A stretch of 64,000 nucleotides of DNA from Babesia bovis T2Bo (taxonomy: Eukaryota; Apicomplexa; Aconoidasida; Piroplasmida; Babesiidae): the NCBI RefSeq assembly GCF_000165395.2, contig NW_026261571.1, positions 434,001-498,000 of the forward strand, read 5' to 3'. Positions 10,090 to 23,827 of the stretch are shown piece by piece. Under the pieces are notes generated by a model, which was not told the DNA's origin, did no database searches, and saw nothing but the letters and a program-made list of their open reading frames with translations. The translations under genes and the position numbers were made by a program. Position 1 is the first letter of the stretch, and each line of letters starts with the position of its first letter.

Positions 10090-13000
10090 TTACTTCTCTG
10101 CCCAGCTGTCGCCTATAGAACCCATTGCCTTGCACGGTACATATCGAAGGAACTTATTTCCAGCTGTTTCCATGGTCTCGATTAGTACTTCCAGTGCCTG
10201 GCGCATGTTATGTAAAACCAGCACCAACTTACCTTATTAGCGTTCGATTCTGGTACCTCAAGTATTATTTCATCGTGAATACACAGTATCATTTTACCAG
10301 ATATATCAGCAACGCGGTCGACTAATAGCGCCATTGCCTCTTTGGTAATATCTGCCGAGGTTCCCTATGGATGATGGAAATGAAGAGTACTACTTACCTG
10401 AACGGGGTAATTAAGCGACCTGGTAAATGAAAACTGGTCGAAAACGGATAACCTGTTACTTAGCGTACGTACAGATATTGGTTTCGCAGCTTTCATGCGT
10501 TCGTGCCATGCTGTAATACCGCTATAACTCTTGAAAAACGAGTCGTAAATTTCACGAGCAGCAGGTACGCTCAGTACTACACCATAGCAGCTTTCGGCAT
10601 AGTTACGGAATCCTGCTAATGACATTCCGAAAATAAGGCCAAAATTGACGGCTTTGGCTAATTGACGTTCTTCTTTAGTCACTTCTGATATTGGTTTGTT
10701 CTTGACTAAGCTGGCTGTTAGTGAATGTAAATCTTCACCGCTATTATATGCTTCTATCATACGACGATCTTCAGCTATATCAGCTGCAATTCTCAGCTCT
10801 ATCTGGGAGAAATCGGCAATTACTAGCTTGTTTCCCTTGTCAGCAATGAAGCATTCTCTGAATCTACTATCACGTGGAATCTGCTGTAAATTTGGATTAT
10901 CACAACTGAAGCGCCCACTTTCCGCACCTATTTGGTTGATGTTAGGGTATATGCGGCCTGTAGCAGAGTCTATATGGTTAGGTATCTTTTCTGTAAACGC
11001 TGTCACTGCCTTATTAGTCTTGCGATATTCACGTAGCGCCTGGATAGCTGGATGGTATGTATTACGGGATAAAGTGCGTTCAGAAGTGTCCTGTATAAGC
11101 CCACGCCTGGTTTTATCCATGACCTTCTGTTGCTGCAATGCCTGTAAGATCTGCCTCTGGGAGTTGTAGTTGAAATTGGGGTTACTCGATACTCCCAAGG
11201 TATCGCCAAGATGCTTCATTGCCGTTTCATTTTCCTTATCCAGAGCTGCTTGCAACGACTTGAGTTTATCCAGGTCAACCTTTATTCCATTTTGTTCCAT
11301 TTGGCATACGGCCAAGACACATTTGTTTTCGATATCAGCTATCATGTCCAGACGCTCTGCTTTTAATTTTTCCTGGAGTATGAAGTACAGCGGGAGCAAT
11401 ACTGCGGTATCTCTTGAGGCATATATCACTTGTTCTTCAAACAATGGATCCAGGGTCCAATCTGAGAATTGCTGTGACTTGTCCAGTACTATATTAAGGT
11501 AGCGTTCCGCCACGTGTCCTAGCTTGCAACTCCAGTTAAAACGAGTTGCACTTAACAATTTAGCTGCAATCATTGTATCGAAAATCGGCCCCTTTACATT
11601 AAAACCGTTGTGCGATAGGAAGTTAATATCAAACTTGCCGTTGTGAAGTACTTTAACTGCTTGGGAACCCAGTAGCTTAACAAGCCAAGTACATTCTTTT
11701 AACGTTGGCACTGGTACTTTGAACACATCTATAACAACTGACGGCTGGTCTGGAGTTGATATTTGCAAGAGCCGTATACGATCCTCTCGGTGGTTGAGCC
11801 CAGTAGTCTCTATATCCAGTGTACACAACTTGGTATGCTCGAACAGTGGCGCCAGGGACTCGAGCGATTCAGGATTATTAACGAATATAAGCCCCCTGGA
11901 CAATAACTCATCAGGTCCACCTTCCAGATTATATACAGGCAACGTAATGGTGCCTAGGGGTAAAGATCCTGTAACGTTCATAAGTGCCTTTTGGCCTGTG
12001 CGACGCAATACTCTTTGGCGGTATTCACCCAAGTTATCGTATATCTGAACCTCGGTATCCTTGAGACACAACAATGGTGCCACAGTCGATACTGCGAATG
12101 CGTGATTGCTCTTGTTTGTAGTTTCCGTGGCACTTGATTCCGCGGACACTACACTCGACGGGGGTACGTGTAGCTTTATTTTGTCGTATATATCACATTT
12201 AACTATACCTTTACCCGCCGTTTTTATCATATCACTTAGGCCATTCACTTTAATGAACTCACGATACTCCTTGATTGACGATTGCCGCGTTACAGTTACT
12301 CCTCGCATGGTTATTCTTTCTAGGTTGGGGTCTGTATTATCCGGGGCTGATGGCGCCACATAGTCTCCACTTAATGCAAAACCTTCCTTAGTTTCTTCCA
12401 AGTCAGAATCGTGGACGAATCCTGATTGGTTCCGATCTTCATCCATGACGCTATTTAGGCGATACGTCGACATGGGCCGTACTGACTGCGCTACAGTCGC
12501 TGTAATTGCAGGTTCTTTAAGGAATGAACCCGTTCCATGGGCGAATACTACAGTCTTTTCGGGTAGATCAACACTCCGTTTCGTTATAGCACTACGACGC
12601 GGTGCGGGTGGCCGTATTTTATCAAATGCTTTAACAGTTTCAACTTCTGTATCGTTGGTTGCATTTGATTGTAATACGAATTCAGACACCTTCAGTTCCT
12701 CAGCGGTTAAGCTTACTGGGTCGAATCTGAATGTAACACGTCCCAGGTTACCGGCAAATCGGTTTTTCCTGACGTCTATGCTACGATTTTCTCCCAAGAC
12801 ACTCTGGAGTATAAGTACATTATCAGCTTCTTGGGTTGACTTTACGGATCCGAAGACACTGGATAGACCAAGTGCAGTTCCATCAGCTTCCTTACGTGGA
12901 TGTACTACCAAAGATACGTGAACGTTTTTTTGTGTAGCGAATCTACGGAACTTTTCAATGGCTTTATTTTGTATTTCCCATACTTCACCAGCACGGGTAT

Positions 13001-15119
13001 TTTGACCACTTAACATGAATTGTAAATTGTCAATTATGATATGCCTTACGTCGTGTACATAGACTGCATAGTCCATTGCGTCGATAACTTGGTCTATAGA
13101 AGTTGACCCGTGAAACTTCATGAATCTCAGCGGCAGTTCTGCAAACTTGTCGGCGTAGTAATTAAAGTCCTCTAAGGACGACTCCAAGTTACGCCCACTG
13201 AATTGCCTTAACATGGTCTTCGCCAATCGTACGTTGTTTATTTCGAAGGACCCCCAAAGTGTACTTACGCCTTGCATACAGTAGTCAAGCGAGAGCTGGG
13301 ACAAGATGGTTGTCTTGCCGGAACCCGTGGCTCCCGTCCATACACTCAACTCGCCTCGTCGGTGACCTTTAAGCAGCTGTGACAATCCCGGCATCGTTAT
13401 AGAGGCTATGCCCGACGTAGCTCCGGGGTTAGACAACTCCTCAAAAACGTTTTGCCTAATGTCGTTAAAGTTGAGTATCTGTGAGTGCGACATTGGCGTG
13501 GCCGAGTCAATGTATGCACTAATATCCAGTCCGCGTAGATATACATCATTGGCATCTTTGGGTATCCCCCTGGAATCCGATCCTTTGGGACGTTCGTGTA
13601 TATCGCGTACAACACGCGTACGCTGTATCCCCAATTTATTCGCGAAGTGTTCCACACCACCTTGGCCTGCTGAATCAAAATCCATCCATAGGTATATATG
13701 CTCCAGATGCTCTAAACGGGGTAGTAGCGCCACTGGCAATGAGTTGGAACCGTTAGGCAACGACACTGCGACACGACCGGTAACTTGGTTTACTATCATT
13801 GCGTCAAACTCACCCTCCGTGATTACAATGGATTTCGGACCCGATGCATTCTCCGATTCCTCGCAACGTAGCAAATGCTCACCGAACATGCCCCAAGAAC
13901 TTCCTCGTGGTATTAGTCGCATACGTGACTTGTCCTGGATAGACCTTATTTTAATACGGTTAACACATAGCTGACTGCCTCGATCACCTGATTTAGCCAT
14001 TAACCATGGAAACACGACACATAATTCGGAGTCACCTTTTCCAACACCGTAATTGAAGCTAAATTCACCTGCTCCCACACGGTATCGTTTTATGGTTTCT
14101 ATTGTTATTCCACGAGTGTCAGTTAGGTAATCCAATACCGGCTTATACTTGGGCAAGAATAAGTTAGCTTCGTATTGTGCTATATCAGTTATCGTTAGTG
14201 GCGGTTCTGGTTTCAATACTGGACCGAATGGATTAGCATTGAACGACGGATTCATCGCTTCTTCTATCATACCGCCAGGAAGGTCACCCATGGCCGCCTT
14301 GAAGTCGTATAGGCTGCCCTTGTAGCCACAGCGATGGCAGTAAGAATTGCCTGAGTTCTTGAATATCTCATGCTTGTACAAATTATCGCTCTTGTACTTG
14401 TGCGGAGGGCAGAAAGGGCAGAATTTGAGGGTTAACTTTATGGGAGTTTCCACATACTCTATACGCTTACGTCGTAGGTAGTCTATAATATCGCCGGTTA
14501 CAATACGATAGTGATGCGATACGAACGTGGAATAGTCGCCTATACCGGGATAGGTTGCAGTCTGCGTGGCGTTGGTACCACCATGATCCATGTGACCATA
14601 CGAATGAGGCCCATTGTATCCCTCACTGTAGGCATATGTATGGCTGACGGTAACTTTATGATTCGTATCCAGGAACACATCGTGGTTAATGTACTCCCGG
14701 GATTGAACAGATCTAAGTGGCTTGTTTGTCCCGATGAAACACAAAGGATTATCAAGTCTCCTTATGGGTGATACATTCGAGACGTGATTAGGTAAAGATC
14801 CACGAATGAATGGCCCGCGGTTTCGTCCCCAACGGCTAAATATACTTGGCATCGCTATATCCAAGGTCTGTGTAGCTCCATCGTGGCTCAATGTCCCGTA
14901 AGGTGGTGCCATAGCACTACGCATACGGTTGACGCCAAAACGATGCATGGCTACGTGACCAGGGGATAATGAAGTGCCATATGTAGCCCCGTGAACCATA
15001 TACGCCGTGCATAAGATAGACACGAGGTTCCATAATAACGCCAATAGCTGCCGTGTGATACACGACATGCTAAGGAATCTTGTTACTTCATGTCGCCGAA
15101 TAACACGAGCGTTAACCAT
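10090..15119 (-). CDS. PREX: PREX: apicoplast primase-helicase-exonuclease-DNA polymerase fusion
   Basis: The apicomplexan plastid DNA replication enzyme. Exons 15119-10398, 10364-10233 and 10197-10090 (introns 33 and 35 nt), 1,653 aa. A leader has a hydrophobic core near residues 24-41; Met18 would give a tidier signal peptide than Met1. Then come a primase zinc ribbon (CPFC near 232, CHRC near 260), a Toprim primase domain (ITEGEFDA near 433, then DFDSAGQGG) and a Twinkle-type helicase (TGATGSGKTT near 600, HIIIDNLQFM, VVHPRK). A 3'-5' exonuclease (LDIETTGLN near 1100, HNGKFDINFL, SRDTAVLLPLY) is followed by a family-A polymerase (ADFSQIELR near 1435, KAVNFGLIFGMS, and CIHDEIILEV in exon 2). 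All catalytic motifs look intact. Shorter than the malaria protein (about 2,000 aa) because linkers are reduced. In Plasmodium the fusion is cleaved after import. Confidence 0.97.
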
Positions 15120-15990
15120 TACAAAAACCTATCATCCTAGATTAGACGCTGTAGACATAATAGGATCCAATGATAAACGTGCAACGACAGCGTAGTATCA
15201 ACATGTGGTTTTAGTTGTTACAGGTTGAACAATTCCAAGGTATATATACAAGATATCACGATAATTTCATCACAGATTCGGTAGACATCATTACAATGTC
15301 CAGTAAACATGGGATTATATCGTGTTAGAGTATATTAACAATACAGTTGACTACGTTTCGATACTATAGAATGGTTAGAATATGAAGACAATGGTATCTT
15401 GTTAATTTAGGGCGCATGAATTAAGATTCCATGGGGAGCGCGTCGGCCATAACAAAGGTGATATATGGTTTATGTTATCCCGGTTAATTAGAATTCAAGT
15501 ATAGAATTTAAATGCCGTAACTACATATAAATTTCTACCCAGCGAGAACAGCTAATGTATAGGTTGGCTTTAAAGGTCAACATCAATTTCTAGACAGCGC
15601 TATCAATAGACTCTACACTGGAAGCCTTTATGGCTATCGTTAGTTTAATTGGAATCTAGTTATTGTATCTAGTATTCGTTAATCACTATGTTTGGCTACA
15701 TCACTCTGTAACGCAATGAACAGACAAGCATGGCCTCCAGCACACTGATGACCGCGTTGAAGACCAGTGATATCAAAATGATACCATACATACTCTAGAT
15801 TATGGGTATAACAGCAATTCTATATATCCTTTAGACACGGGGGTACTTAGAATCATATACACATTTAAGGCATACTGCTACCTGATAAATACAACACATT
15901 AATACTTAGTCATCTACACAGGGTGGTGTGTACTTTTTACTGATTACACAATTGTCTTTAATTCGTTCCCTGTCCTGAACATCTTAAATA
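15120..15990. promoter_or_regulatory. Divergent 0.87-kb intergenic region (PREX / NOM1)
   Basis: Separates two divergent genes, so both promoters should be here. AT-rich; no repeats, tRNA fold or significant frame recognised. Confidence 0.4.
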
Positions 15991-18511
15991 ATGGCACCTG
16001 TTAAGCGGAAGAACGACCAAGATGACGACGAACGGTTTAAGACTAAACGGGGTATGTTGTTTTTGTTGGTATTGAACCCATACAGTCAAATCGCGAAAGC
16101 AGATGAGAAAGGCAGAGCGGAAGAAGGAAAAGCAAAGGCACCATCAGAATATGCTACGTTGGAAGGAACGCAATAGGAAGTCAGCCAAAGCAAAGAAAGA
16201 CTCCGATGCACCATCGGAGGACATTGAACCGAAGAAAGGGAGCCGTGGTGCTAGATATGAAGAGATAGAGCCACCCATTGACGAACCTGAGGAGCTAACG
16301 GATGAGCAACGGGAAATTGAGTACCTGGAAAAGCGCCTGTTAAAAAATAAAAAAGGAGCCTCCAAAGGTGACGTATTCCAAACATTGCGCAAGGAGTTTA
16401 TCAATGATGGTTTTGATGATGATTTATTGGACTTCCTTTCGGAGATTAACCACATGGCGGAGAAGAGCAAATTGAAATCTAAAAGAAAATCTACAACCGC
16501 GGCAGCTTCTAATGACAACGGTGCTGAAGAGGGTATATCTGATACCGAGGAGGATGATGCTGATGAGGAGGTGGACTCTGTATATGGTGACGAAGAAGAG
16601 GAATCTGGTAGTTATACTTCTGACGATGAAGATGTTGTACCTGAACCTGTAAAGAAACGGGTTAGATTCAATTTATCAAATAACCAGGGTGACGGTGGGT
16701 ATATCTATCTTATGTCATATTTTGTAGACGATAAGCCAGTAGTTAAACAAGCGGAACCTAGGGAACTAGACCTTAATTCGTTAGCGAACATGAAGAAAAA
16801 GCAAATGGGTCTCATTAATAGGATATCGGAGGGTAACTTCATCGTGGTGGTTCGGGAAGTTATTAACATATACAACAAGGTGATGACAAGTGGCAAGGAC
16901 CAGACAAGAACGCTGGATGCCCTCATAGAGAACATATGCGAGTGCACTGTGAAGTCGATTATTGAAAATGAAAACAGTGTAATCAGCTTGGTTGCCATCC
17001 ATACAGCTCTTATATGTGCCCTTTGCAATACGGTTGGCATCAACGTGGGTTACGTTTATTGCCACAAGCTTCTGAATACACTGGGCGGATCCTTGCCAAT
17101 CCTATTTAGGAATAAGGACACCAAGCAATTGCTGGACACTAAGCTAAAAGCTAGGAACACGGTCATGTCATTCTCGGTTATATCCGAGCTTGAGATGCTG
17201 GATTGTGAAATAATCTTCCACATTATAAAAATCATGACAGCAAAGGAAATTACTGAACACATTGCGCAGGTGCTGATGTTACTATTGCGGTATACTGGTG
17301 AGTAACAACACAAGTTTTGTATGATCTTCAGGCCACAAAATGAGAAGTGAGCATGCTGAGTCCTTTCAAAAGGTCATGGACCACTTTCACAAGATGCTGG
17401 AGGACTATAAATCATCGCATGGAGACATAACACAGAGTATGTATGGTTTTGGTACCGTTCATTTCATTCAGCACGGCTGAGGTTTTTTCAACAAGAGATT
17501 GACGCATTTAAGATATCAAAGGAGCGCAAGCCCGTGGAGACATTCGACTTCCTGAAGTATGTGATGCATAGTTGATATCATGTACAAACAGGAACATTAT
17601 AAAGGGCGAGTTCAGGTACCAGGGCGGTGGCCGAAATCCACAAATTGACTATAAGACATTACTCCAATTTAGTCAAGCTTACACTGGCAACACTGGTTCG
17701 TATGCAATATTGAAGAAACTCGATTGTGATGCTATTTCAATGCTAAATAGCGGCATTGAGGGTGACGATGACCCAAACTCCACTGACGCTCTATTGCAGA
17801 AGGCAACTGCTTTGAGGTACGGTTACAAAATTTGGTTACGACTCCTTCAGATTATACTCCAACTGTCAAAAGTCAACCTTTATAGCTATCATGGGTGCGC
17901 TGAACCCTCAACACGCGGTTGAGCGCATAATGCAAATTGGTATCAAGTCTGCCCAGTATACCGAGGTTGTGTATACCATCGTCCACTGTCTAATGAGTGA
18001 GAATGCATACAACCCCTATTATTCCGAGGTTGGCAAACTCCTATCGCGGATGCCTTCCACTACTGGCAAGCGGTTCACCAGGGCTAACGTCTGCACTATG
18101 ATTTCCGCAATAGAGCATCTCCATGAAAAACGACCTCAAAAGTGTACCCATGCAGGCCTATACTTTGGCGTTATGGTAATATCAAGGGTACTGGAAATAC
18201 GGCTACTTCGTTTCCTTAAGAAGGAGCATATGGAAAGTGCTTCTATAGAGTCGTTTCTATCAGGCCTCTTTCTTGCCTTGGTGACGGAAACACCTCAAGA
18301 CACTGAAGAGCATGTAATTGAGGACCTGCTGAAGTTACAAAGTGAGGTAGGTGATATGTATGTCTATTAACATCTTCAGGAAATATTCGAAGCCCTATCT
18401 GAAGCTTGGTCTGAATACTTGGACAGTCACTGTGCCAAGAAGGTATCCAAACTCAAATGCAGTCGGGTTATACTAGAGGCCTGTAGGCGCATATTTACTA
18501 CTCAAGACTGA
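15991..18511 (+). CDS. NOM1: NOM1/SGD1 nucleolar MIF4G-MA3 protein
   Basis: Seven exons: 15991-16051, 16086-17297, 17332-17436, 17472-17556, 17592-17816, 17851-18346 and 18380-18511; introns 33-35 nt; 771 aa. The N-terminus is very basic, followed by an acidic stretch and IEYLEKRLLKNKKGASK, a NOM1 hallmark. The MIF4G domain starts at NSLANMKKKQMGLINRISEGN and spans exons 2-5. The MA3 domain follows (FIAIMGALNPQHAVERIM, NAYNPYYSEVGKLLSRM). In yeast and human this family works in 18S rRNA maturation in the nucleolus and recruits eIF4A-type helicases. A 33-nt in-frame stretch (16693-16725, GTGGGT...TTGTAG) may be one more stop-free intron; removing it gives 760 aa. Confidence 0.92.
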
Positions 18512-18649
18512 GCAATGCTATATGGCAGCTATTCTAAGGTCACTGATATAAATGTAGTACTTTCTATATGCAGTGTACGTCAACCCTTTGGTATTGAAAC
18601 ATTCAAGTTTTTAGTTACACTTTTTTTAGTGAACCACTGTCCGCTATAT

Positions 18650-20491
<1,842 letters not shown>

Positions 20492-22012
20492 TTAGCTAAT
20501 GATAGGGAACTGACGAATCCAATCGACAACCTTCTTGCGCAGCGCGGCGATACGTTCGTTACCTTCGGCGCCGCGCTTAAAGTCCTCGTGGTTTTCTCCA
20601 TGTGATTCCTGGATTGATTGTGTAATCTTCACGGCCTCCAGTAACGCTTCGGCGATGAACGCCATGTCCTCTGGGACAGCTCCTCTGGCTACTATCATAG
20701 CAGTTCCCAAACGCAATCCAGACGGGTTCATGGCACTGACATCTCCGGGTACGGTGCTCTTGCTTACAGTTACATTAATTGCGTTGCAAATGTGCTCCGC
20801 CTTGTTACCGTTTACTCCAAAAGGCTTCAGGTTAATTACAACCGTGTGGTTGTCAGTACCACCGGTCACAACTAGGAATCCACGTGACTCACACTCGATA
20901 GCAAGCCTACGGGCGTTCTCCACGATGTTCTTGGCATAGACCTTCCATTCTGGCGACATTACCTGAGCGGAGTTGCATAGACTACTGTAGAAACATACCG
21001 TCTTTAGTTGAACAGCGAGTGACGCTATGGCGTTGTTGTGTGGTCCTCCCTGCACCGTCGGGAACACTGCGTTGTTAATTTTGTCCTCGATGGTGGGATC
21101 AATCTTCTTGTTAAAGAAGATCATTCCTGCACGCGGTCCTTTCAAGGTCTTATGGGTCGTAGTGGTGACCACGTGGCAATACTCAAACGGACTTGGGTGT
21201 GCTTCCCCAGCAATTAAACCGGCAATGTGTGCTATGTCGGCCATGAGATATGCTCCAACCTTGTCAGCTATTTCACGGCAGCGTTTGTAATCCCAGTAGC
21301 GGCTGTAGCACGAGGCTCCGGCTATAATCAGCTTGGGGCAATATGCCTTTGCCAGGCGCTCCATATCGTCATAATCCAGCAATCCAGTTTCCTTGTTAAC
21401 GTCATACTGCAGGCTGGTGTAGAATACAGCGGTGGCAGATATTTTCTTCTGACCAACGTAGAATCCGTGGGTCAGGTGCCCCCCGGAGGCTAGTCGCAAG
21501 CCCATAATCTTGTCATGTGGTTGCAGCAGACCCATGTAAACCTCGAGATTTGCTGGACTACCGGATAATGGCTGTACATTTACACCCCATTCATCCGGAT
21601 TCAAATTGAATGCCCTTAATGCCCTGCTTATACAAAGGCGTTCCAATTTGTCAACAACATCGCAACCACCGTAGTAACGCCTCCCGGGGTAACCTTCCGA
21701 ATACTTGTTTGTGAAAACAGATCCCAGTGCTTCAAGAACAGCGGTGCTTACCATATTCTGAGCAACGGTGCATAATGTTACCAACAATGTAGTATGTAAA
21801 CATATAGAGGCTGTACTCTTAGTAGACTACTTAAAAGAGCACATAAACTGGCTAGAGTTGTCCAAGGAGCGTGAACGTACCTCTGATGCAATCAAGTCGA
21901 TGGAGTCGCGCTGCCTTTCACGTTCTTCTTGGAGAATCTCGTAGATTTCCGGGTCAGCCTGCTGCAGCGGCATGCTATCGGTAGAAATTGCAAGTTTCCT
22001 GGTAGTAGCCAT
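20492..22012 (-). CDS. SHMT: Serine hydroxymethyltransferase
   Basis: PLP enzyme interconverting serine plus tetrahydrofolate with glycine plus methylene-THF, the one-carbon donor for thymidylate synthase. Exons 22012-21881, 21757-20999 and 20962-20492 (introns 123 and 36 nt), 453 aa. IDLIASE is joined to NMVSTAVLEALGS across intron 1, and GYPGRRYYGG follows. The PLP lysine lies in VVTTTTHKTLKGPRAG. The second intron (20963-20998) is in frame and stop-free; removing it yields AVQLKTVMSPEWKVY, which aligns with other SHMTs without a gap, whereas reading through inserts 12 foreign residues. Start at 22012 (MATTRKLAIS) fits a cytosolic enzyme; an in-frame ATG at 22060 would add 16 residues. Confidence 0.97.
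20963..20998 (-). other. 36-nt in-frame, stop-free intron in SHMT
   Basis: Begins GTATGTTTC and ends CCGCTCAG on the minus strand. Length is a multiple of three without a stop codon, so it is invisible to ORF callers; the family alignment shows it is not coding. Confidence 0.85.
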
Positions 22013-22279
22013 CGTGTGTAATCGAGTGGAAGGTCGATTAGACAAGGGATAGTGGCACAAGAATGCCGGTAAAAGGTAGAGTTTCCGCGTTGTTTACAGA
22101 TAGACAGAACTACAATCGTAGTTCTACTATGTATATTCCTGTTTAAATATTATATTATGTTACACATGTCACTTTTTGGTAACAAAAACAGAGCGATGGG
22201 GCAGTAGAGAAGCATTATACCATGTGTGTTACTAAAAAAGGTATTCACAGTGGATCAACTCTTTGCAATAGGTACTACA
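22013..22279. other. Intergenic between METTL14 and SHMT
   Basis: 267 bp upstream of SHMT and downstream of METTL14, both minus strand. No gene or known element seen. Confidence 0.4.
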
Positions 22280-23659
22280 TTACACCATGTTATCGCGTGA
22301 TTCAGCTGCTTCCTTCCCTGTTAGCTTTGCAGGTGATTTGGGCCTCAGGTTTTCAATTTCCTCTGAAGTGCCCATCAAGCGGCCGCCACGGTGGTCCTGT
22401 ACTTGGGGCCAGCATCCATTTCCACTGGTCCACTTGAGCAATTCATCGGCGTTGTAGTTGGTACTGGTTACTGCAGGTCCTACGGTGACCCATCCGTTAC
22501 GAATGCTATCGTCGCTGCCAAACAACTCTAATTTCCGCCTACCCAGGCAAAAGCGGTCGATTATGTCAAATATTTCTTGCGGCTTGGTGTTTTTTTTGGT
22601 AAGGTATCGATCCATTTGCATCTGGATATCTTCGTTATCGTTTATGCGCAGGTTCAGCTCCATCTCTAGACTTTCACGTGGGTCACGTTCCTCTGCTATT
22701 ATCACATCGGTATCCAGGTTGGAGTGCACAAAGTAATCATCTTCGTTACGGCGTATGGGTCCTCGCAATCCAACTAAGCATCGTTCAGTAGTTTTGTGAA
22801 GCAGCCCCTGGTGTTCTCCGGGGGCATTGTTGCGCATTTTGAATGCGCTGTCCGCGTTTGTGTTACTCCAAGTAGCGTTAGTCTTTAGCCAGCAAATATC
22901 TTCGCACTTTCTGAAGCCCCAATGGCGCAACGCCGCACGGGCATCGTCCAGTGAGTAGTAATCACACCATATAAAGCAGAAGGACATAGCGTCGACTATT
23001 TTGTCGACTGGAACGTGTTCTATTAAATCGTCCAGTGTCCAACCAAAATTTTGTTTCAACGCTTTCATGCGCGGTGTACGCCAGGGCGGGTTGATGAGAA
23101 CCACGTCGAATAAGACGCGTAGACTATCAAAGTCAAATGTGCGCAGATCGGCGCTTATATACCTCGCTGGAGTTGCACGCTTGGTTATTATTTCACGTTT
23201 AAGGTTTGATAATCGGTCAAGCTTCGGGTATTCGCCAAAGCGCTTACCTTCACCAACGTCTCGAACAAAATTTTGCGGTCGTTCTCCAGTGTCAACAAAC
23301 CTCTGGTTGTAATCGTTTTGTACACGTTCTCTACCACGTGTTGCTATGAACGACCTTTTATCAGCTCTTTTGTTGTCTGTCCTAGTATCCGATTCAGCAG
23401 TAGTTGCTCCTGCATCCATACCACGACGCATTCCGTTATCACCCTTGCGTCGTGATCTCACTCGTTTCTTATTTGCATTCGGGGCACCTTGCATTAGGAT
23501 CGCGGGAGGAAATGGTCCGTTCATTGGAAACGGAGGAAGCACTCCTCCGGGCATCATGTTCATAACCATGGGATTAAACGGCATTGCTGCCTTGGCATCG
23601 CTATCCTTCTTGCTATGATCTGTCATTTTTGCGATATTACGAAATATATTATCGGCCAT
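22280..23659 (-). CDS. METTL14: METTL14-like subunit of the mRNA m6A methyltransferase
   Basis: MT-A70 family, 459 aa, single exon. The N-terminal ~130 residues are disordered: Met/Pro/Phe-rich, then Arg-rich with RG dipeptides. The methyltransferase-like domain (about 165-440) has ADLRTFDFDSLRVLFDVVLINPPW, CEDICWLKTN, HCLVG-like RCLVGLRG, and FCLGRRKLELFGSDDSIRNGWVTVG. These match METTL14 far better than METTL3. METTL14 normally has EPPL where METTL3 has catalytic DPPW; here it is NPPW, intermediate but still lacking the Asp, consistent with the non-catalytic RNA-binding partner. No METTL3 gene lies in the window. Start is the ATG at 23659, as the frame upstream has only a GTG. Confidence 0.92.
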   Translation of the reverse strand: MADNIFRNIAKMTDHSKKDSDAKAAMPFNPMVMNMMPGGVLPPFPMNGPFPPAILMQGAPNANKKRVRSRRKGDNGMRRGMDAGATTAESDTRTDNKRADKRSFIATRGRERVQNDYNQRFVDTGERPQNFVRDVGEGKRFGEYPKLDRLSNLKREIITKRATPARYISADLRTFDFDSLRVLFDVVLINPPWRTPRMKALKQNFGWTLDDLIEHVPVDKIVDAMSFCFIWCDYYSLDDARAALRHWGFRKCEDICWLKTNATWSNTNADSAFKMRNNAPGEHQGLLHKTTERCLVGLRGPIRRNEDDYFVHSNLDTDVIIAEERDPRESLEMELNLRINDNEDIQMQMDRYLTKKNTKPQEIFDIIDRFCLGRRKLELFGSDDSIRNGWVTVGPAVTSTNYNADELLKWTSGNGCWPQVQDHRGGRLMGTSEEIENLRPKSPAKLTGKEAAESRDNMV

Positions 23660-23827
23660 ACCCACGATGACTCTCGCGGCCTACACACTATGCTGGGATA
23701 AAGACAACAGAAAATAACCACTATATCATTACAGCTATTTAGTTCCGAATATATAGCGTTTATCGTTATTAACTAATAATGACGATATATCGCTCAATGG
23801 CGTTTTTTTAACGTAGAAACATGTTTT

